From positions 1,488,001 through 1,552,000 of the forward strand of contig NZ_CP160403.1 in NCBI RefSeq assembly GCF_040782645.1: 64,000 bases of DNA, given 5' to 3'. The notes beneath the pieces are model-generated. The model saw only the letters and a program-made list of their open reading frames with translations. It had not been told where the DNA came from and made no database searches. A program made the translations under genes and the position numbers. Of this stretch, positions 28,232 to 36,449 are shown in pieces; within the stretch, counting starts at the first letter, position 1; each line of letters begins with the position of its first letter. Source of the DNA: Streptomyces sp. HUAS ZL42 (GTDB taxonomy: Bacteria > Actinomycetota > Actinomycetes > Streptomycetales > Streptomycetaceae).

Positions 28232-28358
28232 TGAATCACGTCAACGGCAACGGATTTGCCCCCGCACACCCCTCGGCGGAGACTGTAAACGCCGACGTGG
28301 AGCCACCGACGGTCCGCTCCGCGCCGCCCCTGCGAGCACGAGCGAAGGGGCTGACCTG

Positions 28359-28751
28359 GTGGAGAACCAATTGCTGATCCTCCTCTCGGAGGAGGGCGCG
28401 GAACCCGAACACATGGCGAGGCTGACCGGGTACCTGCGCGAGGAACTGCTCGAACTCGACGTGGAAGACGTAACGGCCGTTCCCGCCGGCGAGGTCCCGC
28501 CCGGCGCGCGGGCCGTGGACGTCGACCGGATCGGCTCCCTGCTGGTGAACCTGGGCCCCTCCGTCGCCGCGCTGAACCAGGTGATGAACGTGGTGCGCGA
28601 CTGGCTGGGCCGACGCCGTGCCGATCGCCCGTCGCCACGCCTGACGCTCGACGACGACGTACTGGAGATCTCGAAGGCCTCCAACGAGCAGGTGGCGGAG
28701 GCGTTCGACCTCTTCGTACGGCGGCATTCCACCGTGGGGACCTTGCCATGA
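28359..28751 (+). CDS. EACC1-like effector-associated component
   Basis: A 130-residue protein starting at GTG 28359, with AAGGGG eight bases upstream. It has the features of effector-associated constant component 1: an N-terminal helix pair (TGYLREELLELDVEDVTAV), the short PAGEVPPGARAVDVDRIGS loop, a hydrophobic helix (LLVNLGPSVAALNQVMNVV), WLGRRRADR and late strands (LTLDDDVLEISKA). EACC1 proteins accompany protease or NTPase effectors in bacterial conflict systems described by comparative genomics. Its stop overlaps the caspase-like gene start (ATGA), so the two are translated together. The family call is from pattern memory. Confidence 0.7.
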   Translation: MENQLLILLSEEGAEPEHMARLTGYLREELLELDVEDVTAVPAGEVPPGARAVDVDRIGSLLVNLGPSVAALNQVMNVVRDWLGRRRADRPSPRLTLDDDVLEISKASNEQVAEAFDLFVRRHSTVGTLP

Positions 28752-30220
28752 CGGAATCCCGGCATGCGCTGATCATCGCCAACGACAGCTACGAGGACCG
28801 TGGACTCAGGCAGCTGAGGGCACCCGCGCACGACGCCGTCGCCCTTGCCGACGTCCTGCACGATCCCGAGATCGGCGACTTCGACGTCGAGGTGGTGCGC
28901 AACCAGCCGGCCCACATCATGCGCAGGCGCATCGAGGGCTTCTTCCAGGACCGCAGACGGGACGACACACTCGTGCTGCATTTCTCCTGCCACGGGCTGA
29001 AGAGCGAGTCCGGCGAACTGTACTTCGCCGCCAGCGACACCGAACCCCGGCTCCTCGACGCCACGGCGGTCCCGGCCCACTTCGTCCGCCGGTGCATGAA
29101 ACACACACGGGCCCGCAGCACCGTGCTGTTCCTCGACTGCTGCTACGGCGGCGCCTTCTCCCGCGGCTCCTCGGGCGTGCGCGCATCGGGAGACGTGGAC
29201 GTGCTTGAGCCCTTCACGGGCGAACGGCCGGGCGGTGGGCGGGGCTGGGCCGTCATCACCGCGTCCAACTCCATGGAGTACGCCTTCGAGGGCTCCGACC
29301 TCGCGGAGAACTCCGGCCCACGGCCCTCGGTGTTCACCCACGCGGTGGTCCAGGGGCTGGAGACCGGCGAGGCGGACCTCGACGAGGACGGCGAGGTCTC
29401 CCTCGACGACCTCTACGACTACGTGTTCGACCACGTGCGCGAGCAGAACCCGAACCAGACGCCCAGCCGCACCGTGGAGATGCAGGGCGACATGCGTCTG
29501 GCGCACGGCCGGCGCCGCCGCATCCGGATCGTCCCCGCTCCCGTCCCGCCCGCCCTGCGGTCGGCCCTCGGCAGCAGGAACAACTACACGCGCCTCGGTG
29601 CGGTGGCGGAGCTTCGCTCCCGCATGGAGAACGAGAACCTCTCCATCGCCGAAGGTGCACGCCAGGCCCTGGAGGAGACCGCCCACAACGACATACGGCA
29701 GGTCGCCGACGAGGCGGGCCGCGCCCTGCGCGACATCCGCCCCAAGCCGTTGCCGTCCCGCGTGGACTTCGGCGTGGTCTCCCGGGGCTCGCCCCCGCCG
29801 CACTGGTCGGTCGCCCTGGACGGGCCACCCCTGGCCCGGTGCTGCGTGGCCCACGCCACGGCCGTCTGGCTGCGGGTGCAGGAGTCCGCGACCGGCATGG
29901 ACGTCAGCGTGGACACGTCCTCCGAGGGCCGCCTGAGCGGGGACGTCGTACTGAAGGGGGTCGCCGACGACGCGGTGGTGCACGTCGAGGCGGAGATCGA
30001 GGCGCCGGCCGAGGACCCGCCGCCGCCGACGGAGGCACAGCACACCCCGCCGCCGCCCCCTCCCCCGCCGCCCGGAGCACCGCCGCCGCCCCCTCCCCCG
30101 CCGCCCGGAGCACCGCCGCCGCCCCCTCCCCCGCCGCCCGGAGCACCGCCGCCGCCCGCGTCCCCTCCCGCACCGCGGGCGCAGCCACAGCCCTGGTCAC
30201 GGTCGTCCTGGCCGTCGTGA
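28748..30220 (+). CDS. caspase-like (peptidase C14) protease with HEAT-like region and Pro-rich tail
   Basis: A 490-residue cytosolic protease-like protein. Residues 1-250 are a C14 caspase domain with His82 in HFSCHG and Cys132 in FLDCCYGG, both catalytic residues intact, plus ITASNSMEYAFEG and PSVFTHAVVQGLETG. Residues ~265-330 resemble short HEAT-type helices (ARQALEETAHNDIRQ, then DEAGRALRDI). A beta-rich region follows, then three perfect PPPPPPPPPGA repeats. It overlaps the EACC1 gene by four bases. The annotated frame ends 75 bases after the repeats in Arg/Ser-rich sequence, but strong coding signal continues in other frames, so the natural protein may be longer. It most likely acts as a suicide or signalling effector. 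Confidence 0.88.
   Translation: MTESRHALIIANDSYEDRGLRQLRAPAHDAVALADVLHDPEIGDFDVEVVRNQPAHIMRRRIEGFFQDRRRDDTLVLHFSCHGLKSESGELYFAASDTEPRLLDATAVPAHFVRRCMKHTRARSTVLFLDCCYGGAFSRGSSGVRASGDVDVLEPFTGERPGGGRGWAVITASNSMEYAFEGSDLAENSGPRPSVFTHAVVQGLETGEADLDEDGEVSLDDLYDYVFDHVREQNPNQTPSRTVEMQGDMRLAHGRRRRIRIVPAPVPPALRSALGSRNNYTRLGAVAELRSRMENENLSIAEGARQALEETAHNDIRQVADEAGRALRDIRPKPLPSRVDFGVVSRGSPPPHWSVALDGPPLARCCVAHATAVWLRVQESATGMDVSVDTSSEGRLSGDVVLKGVADDAVVHVEAEIEAPAEDPPPPTEAQHTPPPPPPPPPGAPPPPPPPPPGAPPPPPPPPPGAPPPPASPPAPRAQPQPWSRSSWPS
30047..30145 (+). repeat. three perfect 33-bp repeats encoding P9-G-A
   Basis: Units at 30047-30079, 30080-30112 and 30113-30145 are identical, each coding for nine prolines, Gly and Ala. 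Long C runs make this stretch prone to slippage and to base-calling errors, which matters because the frame appears to change just downstream. Confidence 0.95.
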
Positions 30221-30441
30221 AGGCGGTGAAGGCCGCCCGCGAACGGAGCAGCGAGGGCGGGGAGATCGAGGAGCACGTCCGCAGGGTCGGCACGGTCTCA
30301 GAGCCCGGCCCCATCACCACCCCGACGCGTCGGCCGGCGTCACGAAAGCCTTCGTCCGGACGGCGAAGCCACCGGCCGTCCCCGCCCTGATCGTCGCCGC
30401 GATCACGGGCATCGCCTGCCTCGTGTCCAGCGGCAGCTGGT
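30150..30441 (+). other. coding-like tail of the caspase gene in shifted frames
   Basis: After the Pro repeats, strong GC3 and plausible protein continue one frame back: TALVTVVLAVVKAVKAARER with a membrane-like segment, then EIEEHVRRVGTVSEPGP up to about 30320; then one frame back again, SAGVTKAFVRTAKPPAV and PALIVAAITGIACLVSSGSW, ending at a TGA at 30439-30441. A GTG at 30217 also overlaps the annotated stop as GTGA, so a small separate ORF (30217-30390) is the alternative reading. Either two one-base deletions, sequencing errors, or frameshifting could explain it. Confidence 0.45.
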
Positions 30442-30455
30442 GAGCACGCGACCGT

Positions 30456-31319
30456 CTACTTGAGCAGCCTCGACATCCTGCGGTCCGCCAGCGGCTTGCC
30501 CCCTGTCTGGCAGGTCGCGCAGTACTGCAGTGACGAGTCGCTGAAGGAGACCTCGCGGATGGTGTCGCCGCACACCGGGCAGGCATCCCCCGTGCGGCCG
30601 TGGACACGCAGGCCGCTCTTCTTCTCGGCCTTCAGACGCCCGGCGGCCAGGCCGCGGGAACGCTCGACGGCCTCGGCGAGGGTGTCGCGCAGCGCCTCGT
30701 AAAGGCTGTGGACCTCCTGCGGGCTCAGCGAGGCGGCCAGTTTGAAGGGGGACATCCGCGCGGCGTGCAGGATCTCGTCGCTGTAGGCGTTGCCGACGCC
30801 CGCGATCAGGCTCTGGTCGCGCAGGGCGCCCTTGATCTGGCGGCGCTCGCCCGCGAGAAGCGCAGCGAATCGATCGAGATCGAAGTCGTCGGCGAGCGGG
30901 TCCGGGCCGAGACGGGCGAGGCCGGGGACCTCCTGCGGATCCCGTACGACGTACACCGCGAGCCGTTTCTGGGTGCCGGCCTCGGTGAGGTCGAAGCCCT
31001 CGCCGGTCTCCAGGGCCACCCGGAGGGCGAGCGGGCCCTTGCCGGGACGGGGCGCGCCGTTGGGCAACGTGTCCCTCCACTGGAGCCAGCCGGCACGGGC
31101 CAGGTGGGTGACGAAGTGCAGGCCGACATCCGTCTCGACGTCGAGGAACTTGCCGTACCGGTGGACGGCCGCGACCTCGTGGCCCTCGACGGCGGTGACG
31201 GGTGGGTCGTACGTCTTCAGGACGCTGATCGCGACGGGCAGCACCCGCACGATCTCATGACCGACGAGGTGCTCGGTGAGGAAGTCCTTGAGCGCCTCGA
31301 CCTCGGGGAGTTCCGGCAT
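30456..31319 (-). CDS. Fpg/Nei-family DNA glycosylase
   Basis: A 287-residue base-excision repair enzyme that removes oxidised bases and nicks the strand. The mature N-terminus PELPEVEALKDFL supplies the catalytic proline and glutamate; GVGNAYSDEILHAARMSP is the helix-two-turn-helix region; the C-terminus has the zinc finger CPVCGDTIREV...LQYCATCQTGGKPL. The spacing is typical of Fpg/MutM and Nei proteins, and sequence alone does not separate the two. The ORF extends upstream but PELPEVE fixes the start at ATG 31319. It is convergent with the caspase gene. Confidence 0.93.
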   Translation of the reverse strand: MPELPEVEALKDFLTEHLVGHEIVRVLPVAISVLKTYDPPVTAVEGHEVAAVHRYGKFLDVETDVGLHFVTHLARAGWLQWRDTLPNGAPRPGKGPLALRVALETGEGFDLTEAGTQKRLAVYVVRDPQEVPGLARLGPDPLADDFDLDRFAALLAGERRQIKGALRDQSLIAGVGNAYSDEILHAARMSPFKLAASLSPQEVHSLYEALRDTLAEAVERSRGLAAGRLKAEKKSGLRVHGRTGDACPVCGDTIREVSFSDSSLQYCATCQTGGKPLADRRMSRLLK

Positions 31320-31350
31320 AGGTCCAGAGTGCCATCCGGGGCCGCCGCGC

Positions 31351-33438
31351 TCAGGTCCGGCCGGGCACCACGAACTCGCACCACACGCACTTCCCGCCGC
31401 CCCGTGCCTCCACGCCCCACACGTCCGTGAGCAGATCGACCAGGAGCAGACCGCGGCCGGAGACACCCGACTCCCCCGCCTCGCGGCGGCGCGGGAGGGC
31501 GCTGGAGGAGTCCTCGACGTCGACGCGCAGACGGCGGTCTGGGCCGGTGAGGACCCGCAGCGTGACGATCGCGGCGCCCTCGGTGTGCATGAGGGCGTTG
31601 GTGATCAGCTCGTCGGCGACCAGTTCGACCTCGTCGGAGCGGTCGCGCCCACCCCACGCGCGGACGGCGGCGCGGATCATGTGGCGGGCCTGGGTGAGTG
31701 CCTCGGGATCGCCGGGCGCCACGTGCTGCTGGAGCCTGCGCCCCGTCCGCGGGGCGTCCAGGCCGCGGCGGCGCAGCAGGAGCAGGGCCACGTCGTCGTC
31801 CCCGCCGCGCTCCTCGGCCACCTCGATCAGAACGTCGGCGAGCTTGCGTACGTCGTCGGGCCCCGCGGCGATGAGGGCCGTCAGGGCGTGCATGCCGTCG
31901 TCGACATCGGCGCCGGGCTGTTCGACCAGGCCGTCGGTGCACAGCACCAGGGTGTGACCGGGGTCGAGTTCGAGGGTGGAGACCGGGTATTCGAGGCTGC
32001 CGAACTCGGCGGACAGGCCGAGGGGGAGGCCGCCCTCGACGGGTACCCGGCGGCAGGTGCCGTCGGGCGCCCGGACCAGCGGGTCGATATGGCCGGCCCG
32101 GACCACCTGGACCACGCCGGTGGACAGGTCGGCCTCGGCGTACAGACAGGTGGCGAAGCGGTCGGTGTCGAGTTCGTGCAGGAAGACCGAGGCGCGGGCC
32201 ATCACCGTGGCCGGGGTGTGGCCCTCTGCGGCGTAGGCGCGCAGAACGATGCGCAGCTGTCCCATGACGGCGGCGGCGTGGGTGTCGTGGCCCTGGACGT
32301 CGCCGATCACGGCGCCGACGCGGCCACCCGGCAGCGGGATCAGGTCGTACCAGTCGCCGCCGATGTCGCGGCCGGCGGAGCCGCCGATGGTGGCCGCCCG
32401 GTAGCGCACGGCGACGTCCGCGCCGGGCACGCTGGGGATCGTGCGGGGCAGCATCGCCTGCTGCAGGCCCTGCGCGATGTCCCGCTCCTGCTCGTAGAAC
32501 ATCGCCCGCTGCAGGCTCTGCGCGATGCTGCTGCCGAGGGCGACGAGGATGTTGCGCTCCGCGCTGCTGAAGCCGTCGCGGTCGCTGTAGAGCAGGCCCA
32601 TGGCGCCGATCGGCCGGGCCTGGACGATGAGGGGCAGATAGGCGGCCGCGGTGATCTTCAGGTCGGTGATGTGGGGCCACAGGATCGGGTAGCCGGCGGC
32701 GAACTCCTCCGGCGACTCGATGAAGCGGGGGATGAGAGTGCGGACGACCTCGCTCATCGGGTAGGGCTCGTCGATACGGGTGACGAGGGTGCCCGGCACG
32801 AAGCTGCCCTCCGGGCCCTCGGCGACCAGCCGGATGCGGTCCGCCTCGACCAGACCCATGACCAGGCTCGTCGCCCCCAGGTGGGTCAGGCCCTCGGTGT
32901 CCTTGAGGACGTCGATGACGTCCTGGACCGTACGGGCGTGCGCGAGGGCGGCCGTGGTGAGCTGCACGACGTTCGTCTGTTCGCGGCGGGCGTCGTCGAG
33001 GGCGGCCTCGTCACCGTGGGCCGCGCGCTCACTGAGCTCCTCGGTCGCGTCACGGACGATGCCGATGATCCGGCGGGGGCGGCCCGTCTCGTCGCGCCGG
33101 ATGTAGCCCTGGGTGTGGGTCCAGTGCTGGGTGCCGTCGCGTCGGCGCATACGGAAATAGGCGCCGTAGTTCTCGCTGCCGTCCTTGATGGCCTGGGCGA
33201 CCAGGGCGTCCAGGCGGGTGGCCTCGGCCGGCGGGACCCGGAGGGCAAGGGTCTCGGGGGTGCCGTCGTACTCCTCCGGGCGCATGTCGAAGATCTCGTG
33301 GGCTCTGGCGTCCATGTGGAACAGTCCGGTGTCCAGATCCCAGTCGAAGCTGCCCATGCGGTTGAGCGCCAGGATCGGATCCGGGTGGGCGGGCCAGTCG
33401 TCCGGGAGTGACAGGGCGCTCGCTCCCCGATCAACCAT
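31351..33438 (-). CDS. PAS-GAF-SpoIIE phosphatase with HATPase anti-sigma domain
   Basis: A 695-residue multidomain signalling protein. A PAS domain (MGSFDWDLDTGLFHMDARA to RRIIGIVRDATE) is followed by a GAF domain (residues ~155-320, with ERNILVALGSSIAQSLQRA), a PP2C/SpoIIE phosphatase domain (DVAVRYRAATIGGSAGRDIG, GAVIGDVQGHDTHAAAVMGQ, LVLCTDGLVEQPG), and a C-terminal RsbW-like ATPase domain (ELVADELITNALMHTEGA). Such proteins switch anti-anti-sigma factors by dephosphorylation and phosphorylation. The start at ATG 33438 has AAGGTGGG upstream. It is divergent from the lipase maturation factor gene; its partner proteins are not nearby. Confidence 0.93.
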   Translation of the reverse strand: MVDRGASALSLPDDWPAHPDPILALNRMGSFDWDLDTGLFHMDARAHEIFDMRPEEYDGTPETLALRVPPAEATRLDALVAQAIKDGSENYGAYFRMRRRDGTQHWTHTQGYIRRDETGRPRRIIGIVRDATEELSERAAHGDEAALDDARREQTNVVQLTTAALAHARTVQDVIDVLKDTEGLTHLGATSLVMGLVEADRIRLVAEGPEGSFVPGTLVTRIDEPYPMSEVVRTLIPRFIESPEEFAAGYPILWPHITDLKITAAAYLPLIVQARPIGAMGLLYSDRDGFSSAERNILVALGSSIAQSLQRAMFYEQERDIAQGLQQAMLPRTIPSVPGADVAVRYRAATIGGSAGRDIGGDWYDLIPLPGGRVGAVIGDVQGHDTHAAAVMGQLRIVLRAYAAEGHTPATVMARASVFLHELDTDRFATCLYAEADLSTGVVQVVRAGHIDPLVRAPDGTCRRVPVEGGLPLGLSAEFGSLEYPVSTLELDPGHTLVLCTDGLVEQPGADVDDGMHALTALIAAGPDDVRKLADVLIEVAEERGGDDDVALLLLRRRGLDAPRTGRRLQQHVAPGDPEALTQARHMIRAAVRAWGGRDRSDEVELVADELITNALMHTEGAAIVTLRVLTGPDRRLRVDVEDSSSALPRRREAGESGVSGRGLLLVDLLTDVWGVEARGGGKCVWCEFVVPGRT

Positions 33439-33567
33439 GCGCCCACCTTGCCAGGATTTGCCGGATTCTTCGACCGGGAGCCCTTCCGTCACAGGGGTTA
33501 CGCAGGCGCGGGCGTGGAACACGCAGAGTGACGGGCGCCAGAATGGAACGAAGAGGAGCGCACGGCC

Positions 33568-34989
33568 GTGGAGTGGTTCACCGCATCCGACTACTGGCTG
33601 AGCCGGCTGGTCTTCCAGCGGGCTCTGGCCGCCGTGTACCTCGTCGCGTTTCTCACGGCGGCCCTGCAGTTCCGCGCGCTGATGGGCGAGCGCGGCATGC
33701 TGCCGGTGCCGCGCTATGTGACGCTGGTGCCGTTCCGGAGGGCGCCGAGCGTGTTCCACCTGCACTACTCCGACCGCTTCTTCGCCGCCTGCGCCTGGAC
33801 GGGCTGCGCGGTGTCGGCGGCGCTGATCGCGGGTCTGGACGGTCTGCTGCCCCTGTGGGCGGCCATGCTGCTGTGGCTGGTTCCGTGGGCGCTGTACCTG
33901 TCGATCGTCAACGTCGGCCAGACCTGGTACTCCTTCGGGTGGGAGTCGCTGCTCCTCGAGGTCGGGTTCCTCGCGGTCCTCCTCGGCAACGACGAGGTGG
34001 CGCCGCCCGTCCTCGTGCTGTTCCTGCTGCGGTGGATCCTGTTCCGGGTGGAGTTCGGCGCGGGTCTGATCAAGATGCGCGGCGACGCGTGCTGGCGGAA
34101 GCTGACCTGCCTGGACCACCATCACGAGACCCAGCCGATGCCGGGCCCGCTCAGCTGGTTCTTCCATCATCTGCCGCGGCCGCTGCACCGGGTGGAGGTG
34201 GCTGCCAACCACTTCACCCAACTCGTCGTCCCCGTCCTGCTGTTCACCCCGCAGCCGATCGCGACGGCGGCCGCGTCCCTGATGATCGTCACCCAGCTGT
34301 GGCTGGTCCTGTCGGGCAATTTCTCCTGGCTGAACTGGATCACCATCGTGCTGGCCCTGGCGGCGGTGGAGTTCCCCACCGACGCGCCGTCCGTGCCGGC
34401 CGCGCCGCTCTGGTACGAGGTGGTGGTCCTCGGTGTGGCGGCACTGATCGTCTTCCTCAGCTACCACCCCGTGGTGAACATGATCTCCCGGCGCCAGGTC
34501 ATGAACCGCTCCTTCGACCCGCTGCACTTGGTCAACACCTACGGCGCGTTCGGCAGCGTCAGCCGCGTCCGGTACGAGGTGGTGGTCGAGGGCACGGCCG
34601 ACGACATGCCGCGCGAGGACTCGGACTGGCGGGAGTACGAGTTCAAGGGCAAGCCGGGCGATCCGCGGCGCTGGCCCCGCCAGTTCGCGCCGTACCACCT
34701 GCGCCTGGACTGGCTGATGTGGTTCGCCGCGCTGTCGCCGGCGTACGCCGGCTCGTGGTTCGGCGCGCTGGTGGAGCGGCTCCTGGAGAACGACCGCGAC
34801 ACGCTGAAACTGCTGCGCCGCTCACCCTTCCCGCCCGACGAACCGCCTCGTTACATCCGCGCCCGCCTCTTCCGCTACCGCTACACGACCTGGAGCGAGC
34901 TGAGGGAGACGGGCGCGTGCTGGGAGCGGACGTATGTGCGGGAGTATCTGCCGCCGACGCGGCTGCAGGTCGCCGTTCAGAGGTCGTAG
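33568..34989 (+). CDS. lipase maturation factor family membrane protein
   Basis: A 473-residue polytopic membrane protein of the LMF1/LMF2 family. Characteristic parts are FTASDYWLSRLVFQRALAAV at the start, LHYSDRFFAACAWTG, the conserved SFGWESLLLEVGFLAVLLG, RWILFRVEFGAGLIKMRGD and CWRKLTCLDHHHETQPMPGP, and after the last helices the soluble PYHLRLDWLMWFAALSPAY domain. Vertebrate LMF1 helps fold secreted lipases in the ER; the bacterial role is unknown. GAGGAG precedes the GTG start. Its end overlaps the decayed amidohydrolase by 13 bases. Confidence 0.93.
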   Translation: MEWFTASDYWLSRLVFQRALAAVYLVAFLTAALQFRALMGERGMLPVPRYVTLVPFRRAPSVFHLHYSDRFFAACAWTGCAVSAALIAGLDGLLPLWAAMLLWLVPWALYLSIVNVGQTWYSFGWESLLLEVGFLAVLLGNDEVAPPVLVLFLLRWILFRVEFGAGLIKMRGDACWRKLTCLDHHHETQPMPGPLSWFFHHLPRPLHRVEVAANHFTQLVVPVLLFTPQPIATAAASLMIVTQLWLVLSGNFSWLNWITIVLALAAVEFPTDAPSVPAAPLWYEVVVLGVAALIVFLSYHPVVNMISRRQVMNRSFDPLHLVNTYGAFGSVSRVRYEVVVEGTADDMPREDSDWREYEFKGKPGDPRRWPRQFAPYHLRLDWLMWFAALSPAYAGSWFGALVERLLENDRDTLKLLRRSPFPPDEPPRYIRARLFRYRYTTWSELRETGACWERTYVREYLPPTRLQVAVQRS

Positions 34990-35340
34990 ACGCGCGTGGC
35001 CGTCGCCTCGAAGAGCCGGCCGCGCCCGGTGTCGCTCAGGTCGGAGGTCGGCTCCCTTGCCGCGGAGAGCGCTTCACCGTACGTCGCCGCCAGGGTGCAC
35101 ACCGGCCGGTCCGAGCCGGACATCAGCCGGTCCGGGCCGATGCCTCCAACGCCGCGTCGGCGTACGGGCGCAGGTCGTCGACGGACCAGGAGACGGGTCG
35201 GCCCCGGTGACCAGGCCGGCGAGTTTGCAGACCGTGTCGGCCGCTGCGGCGAGGGTGCGGAAGTAAGTCGCCCAGGATCCCGGCGGTCCGGAGGCGATCG
35301 GCGGTTTGCCCAGGTGGTCGAGGACGAAGGGGCGTGGCCC
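34977..35340 (-). pseudogene. decayed amidohydrolase (lactonase-like), 3' part only
   Basis: Three pieces of one amidohydrolase_2 protein appear in order on the minus strand but in three different frames: PFVLDHLGKPPIASG and TVCKLAGLVTGAD (about 35330-35215), then SWSVDDLRPYADAALEA (about 35195-35150), then GPDRLMSGSDRPVCTLAATY to the stop at 34977. In the intact family the last reads GSDWPVC, so the Trp is also lost. The N-terminal ~200 residues are absent. At least two frameshifts and a 5' truncation make it a clear pseudogene. Confidence 0.85.
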
Positions 35341-35367
35341 CTTGGTCGAGGACTAAGGGGCGTGGCC
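35316..35367. repeat. 28-bp-period imperfect tandem repeat at the pseudogene edge
   Basis: GGTCGAGGAC(G/T)AAGGGGCGTGGCC occurs at 35316-35339 and 35344-35367, one base different. It marks the truncated 5' end of the decayed amidohydrolase. Confidence 0.85.
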
Positions 35368-35462
35368 ATGCCCTCGGAGCGCGCCCCGAGCCCCTCCGAA
35401 CCCACCCCCCGAGCTGCCCACCTCGCCGTCCTGCGGGCGCCGGCCGACCGGGCGCCGCCCGC

Positions 35463-35936
35463 TCAGGCTCCCGCCGCGGGCACCGGCGGTTCCGGCCGAC
35501 GCCCCTGGGTCTCGGACCACTCGCGCAATTCGTTGGCGCCCACCTCCTCGATCGCCGTATGCAGGGACCGCCGGGCCGCGGCGTCGCGCTGCGGCTCGGG
35601 CAGGAGAAGGTAGCGGTCGACGGCCCGGCGCAGTGTCTCCCTCCCCTGTGCGGCCATCACCCAGCGCGAACCCGGGTTGAACAGCTGCCGCAGGCCCGTG
35701 AAGAAGACGGCGCCGCCGGCGATCAGCGCGGTCAGCCAGGCGGGTGCGTGCAGACCGGCGGCGACGACCGTGGTCGACGTGGTGGCGAGGGCGCCGATCT
35801 CCGTGCCGTAGTGGAGCCTCCTAGCGCGGTCGGTGCTCCGGGCGTAGTACGCCAACTCCCGCCGGGCGAGCGCCAGCAGGGGATCCGGATCGGAGGCCCA
35901 GGAGTGATCGGGGACCCTTCTTCTTCTCATCGCCAC
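35463..35936 (-). CDS. DUF4231-type (SLATT-like) two-helix membrane protein
   Basis: A 157-residue membrane protein with two close helices (EIGALATTSTTVVAAGLHA and WLTALIAGGAVFFTGLRQLF) between basic/amphipathic ends (LLALARRELAYYARSTDRAR and RETLRRAVDRYLLLPEPQRD). This matches DUF4231, related to SLATT-type 2TM proteins that often act as pore-forming effectors in defence systems. No nucleotide-sensor gene is adjacent, so an effector role is only a possibility. GTG 35936 or ATG 35930 is the start; neither has a strong ribosome-binding site. Confidence 0.75.
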   Translation of the reverse strand: MAMRRRRVPDHSWASDPDPLLALARRELAYYARSTDRARRLHYGTEIGALATTSTTVVAAGLHAPAWLTALIAGGAVFFTGLRQLFNPGSRWVMAAQGRETLRRAVDRYLLLPEPQRDAAARRSLHTAIEEVGANELREWSETQGRRPEPPVPAAGA

Positions 35937-36005
35937 ATCATCATGGGCGTGGCCTCGCAGGGGAAAGCCGGGTCGGGTGGTGCGGTGCGGTGTCGGGCCG
36001 GTCGG

Positions 36006-36296
36006 TCACATGGGCCAGCCGACGTCCGGGCGACCGCCCGGCTCCGTCTCGGACGCGCCCATCCCCTCGATGTCGCGCTGGGCGGCGTCCACCAGCTGCC
36101 GGGCGAGGTCGTGCATGGCCCTGCCTGCCGCCAGTTCGTCACCGATCTCCGGCACATCCGTGTCCGCGGGGTTACGGTGTGCGACTCCGTGGCCGGTGAG
36201 CGACGTGGTTCCGCTGTCCAGCTCCACACGTGCTTTCGTCGTTCCCTCGTCCTCGAAGAGGTAGAGGTGAACCGTCCATTCCGCGGTGTGTGACAT
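36006..36296 (-). CDS. DUF1876 small protein (dsRBD-like fold)
   Basis: A 96-residue protein of the DUF1876 family, common in Streptomyces: AEWTVHLYLFEDEGTTKARV, GHGVAHRNPADTDVPEIGDE, LAAGRAMHDLARQLVDAAQR. The fold resembles a double-stranded-RNA-binding domain but no RNA binding has been shown that I know of. GAGGAGG precedes the ATG. It is divergent from the phosphofructokinase gene. Confidence 0.88.
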   Translation of the reverse strand: MSHTAEWTVHLYLFEDEGTTKARVELDSGTTSLTGHGVAHRNPADTDVPEIGDELAAGRAMHDLARQLVDAAQRDIEGMGASETEPGGRPDVGWPM

Positions 36297-36449
36297 CGCT
36301 GTGCCTCCTCGTGCTCCCAGCTTCTTACGAGCCGGCGGAAGGCGCCATGGCGTCGGTCGTCACACGAGTGGCCACTGCGGATCGCACGGAGGGACGCTGG
36401 AGGGAGATGGCTCCATGGCCACCGGCAGTGGTTTCGAAGGGAGGCGGCC

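Noticed and set aside
32000..34698. Long N-terminal extension of the SpoIIE phosphatase frame up to 34698
   Set aside because: The added text is Arg/His/Gln-rich shadow of the plus-strand lipase maturation factor; ATG 33438 has a ribosome-binding site and the PAS domain begins there.
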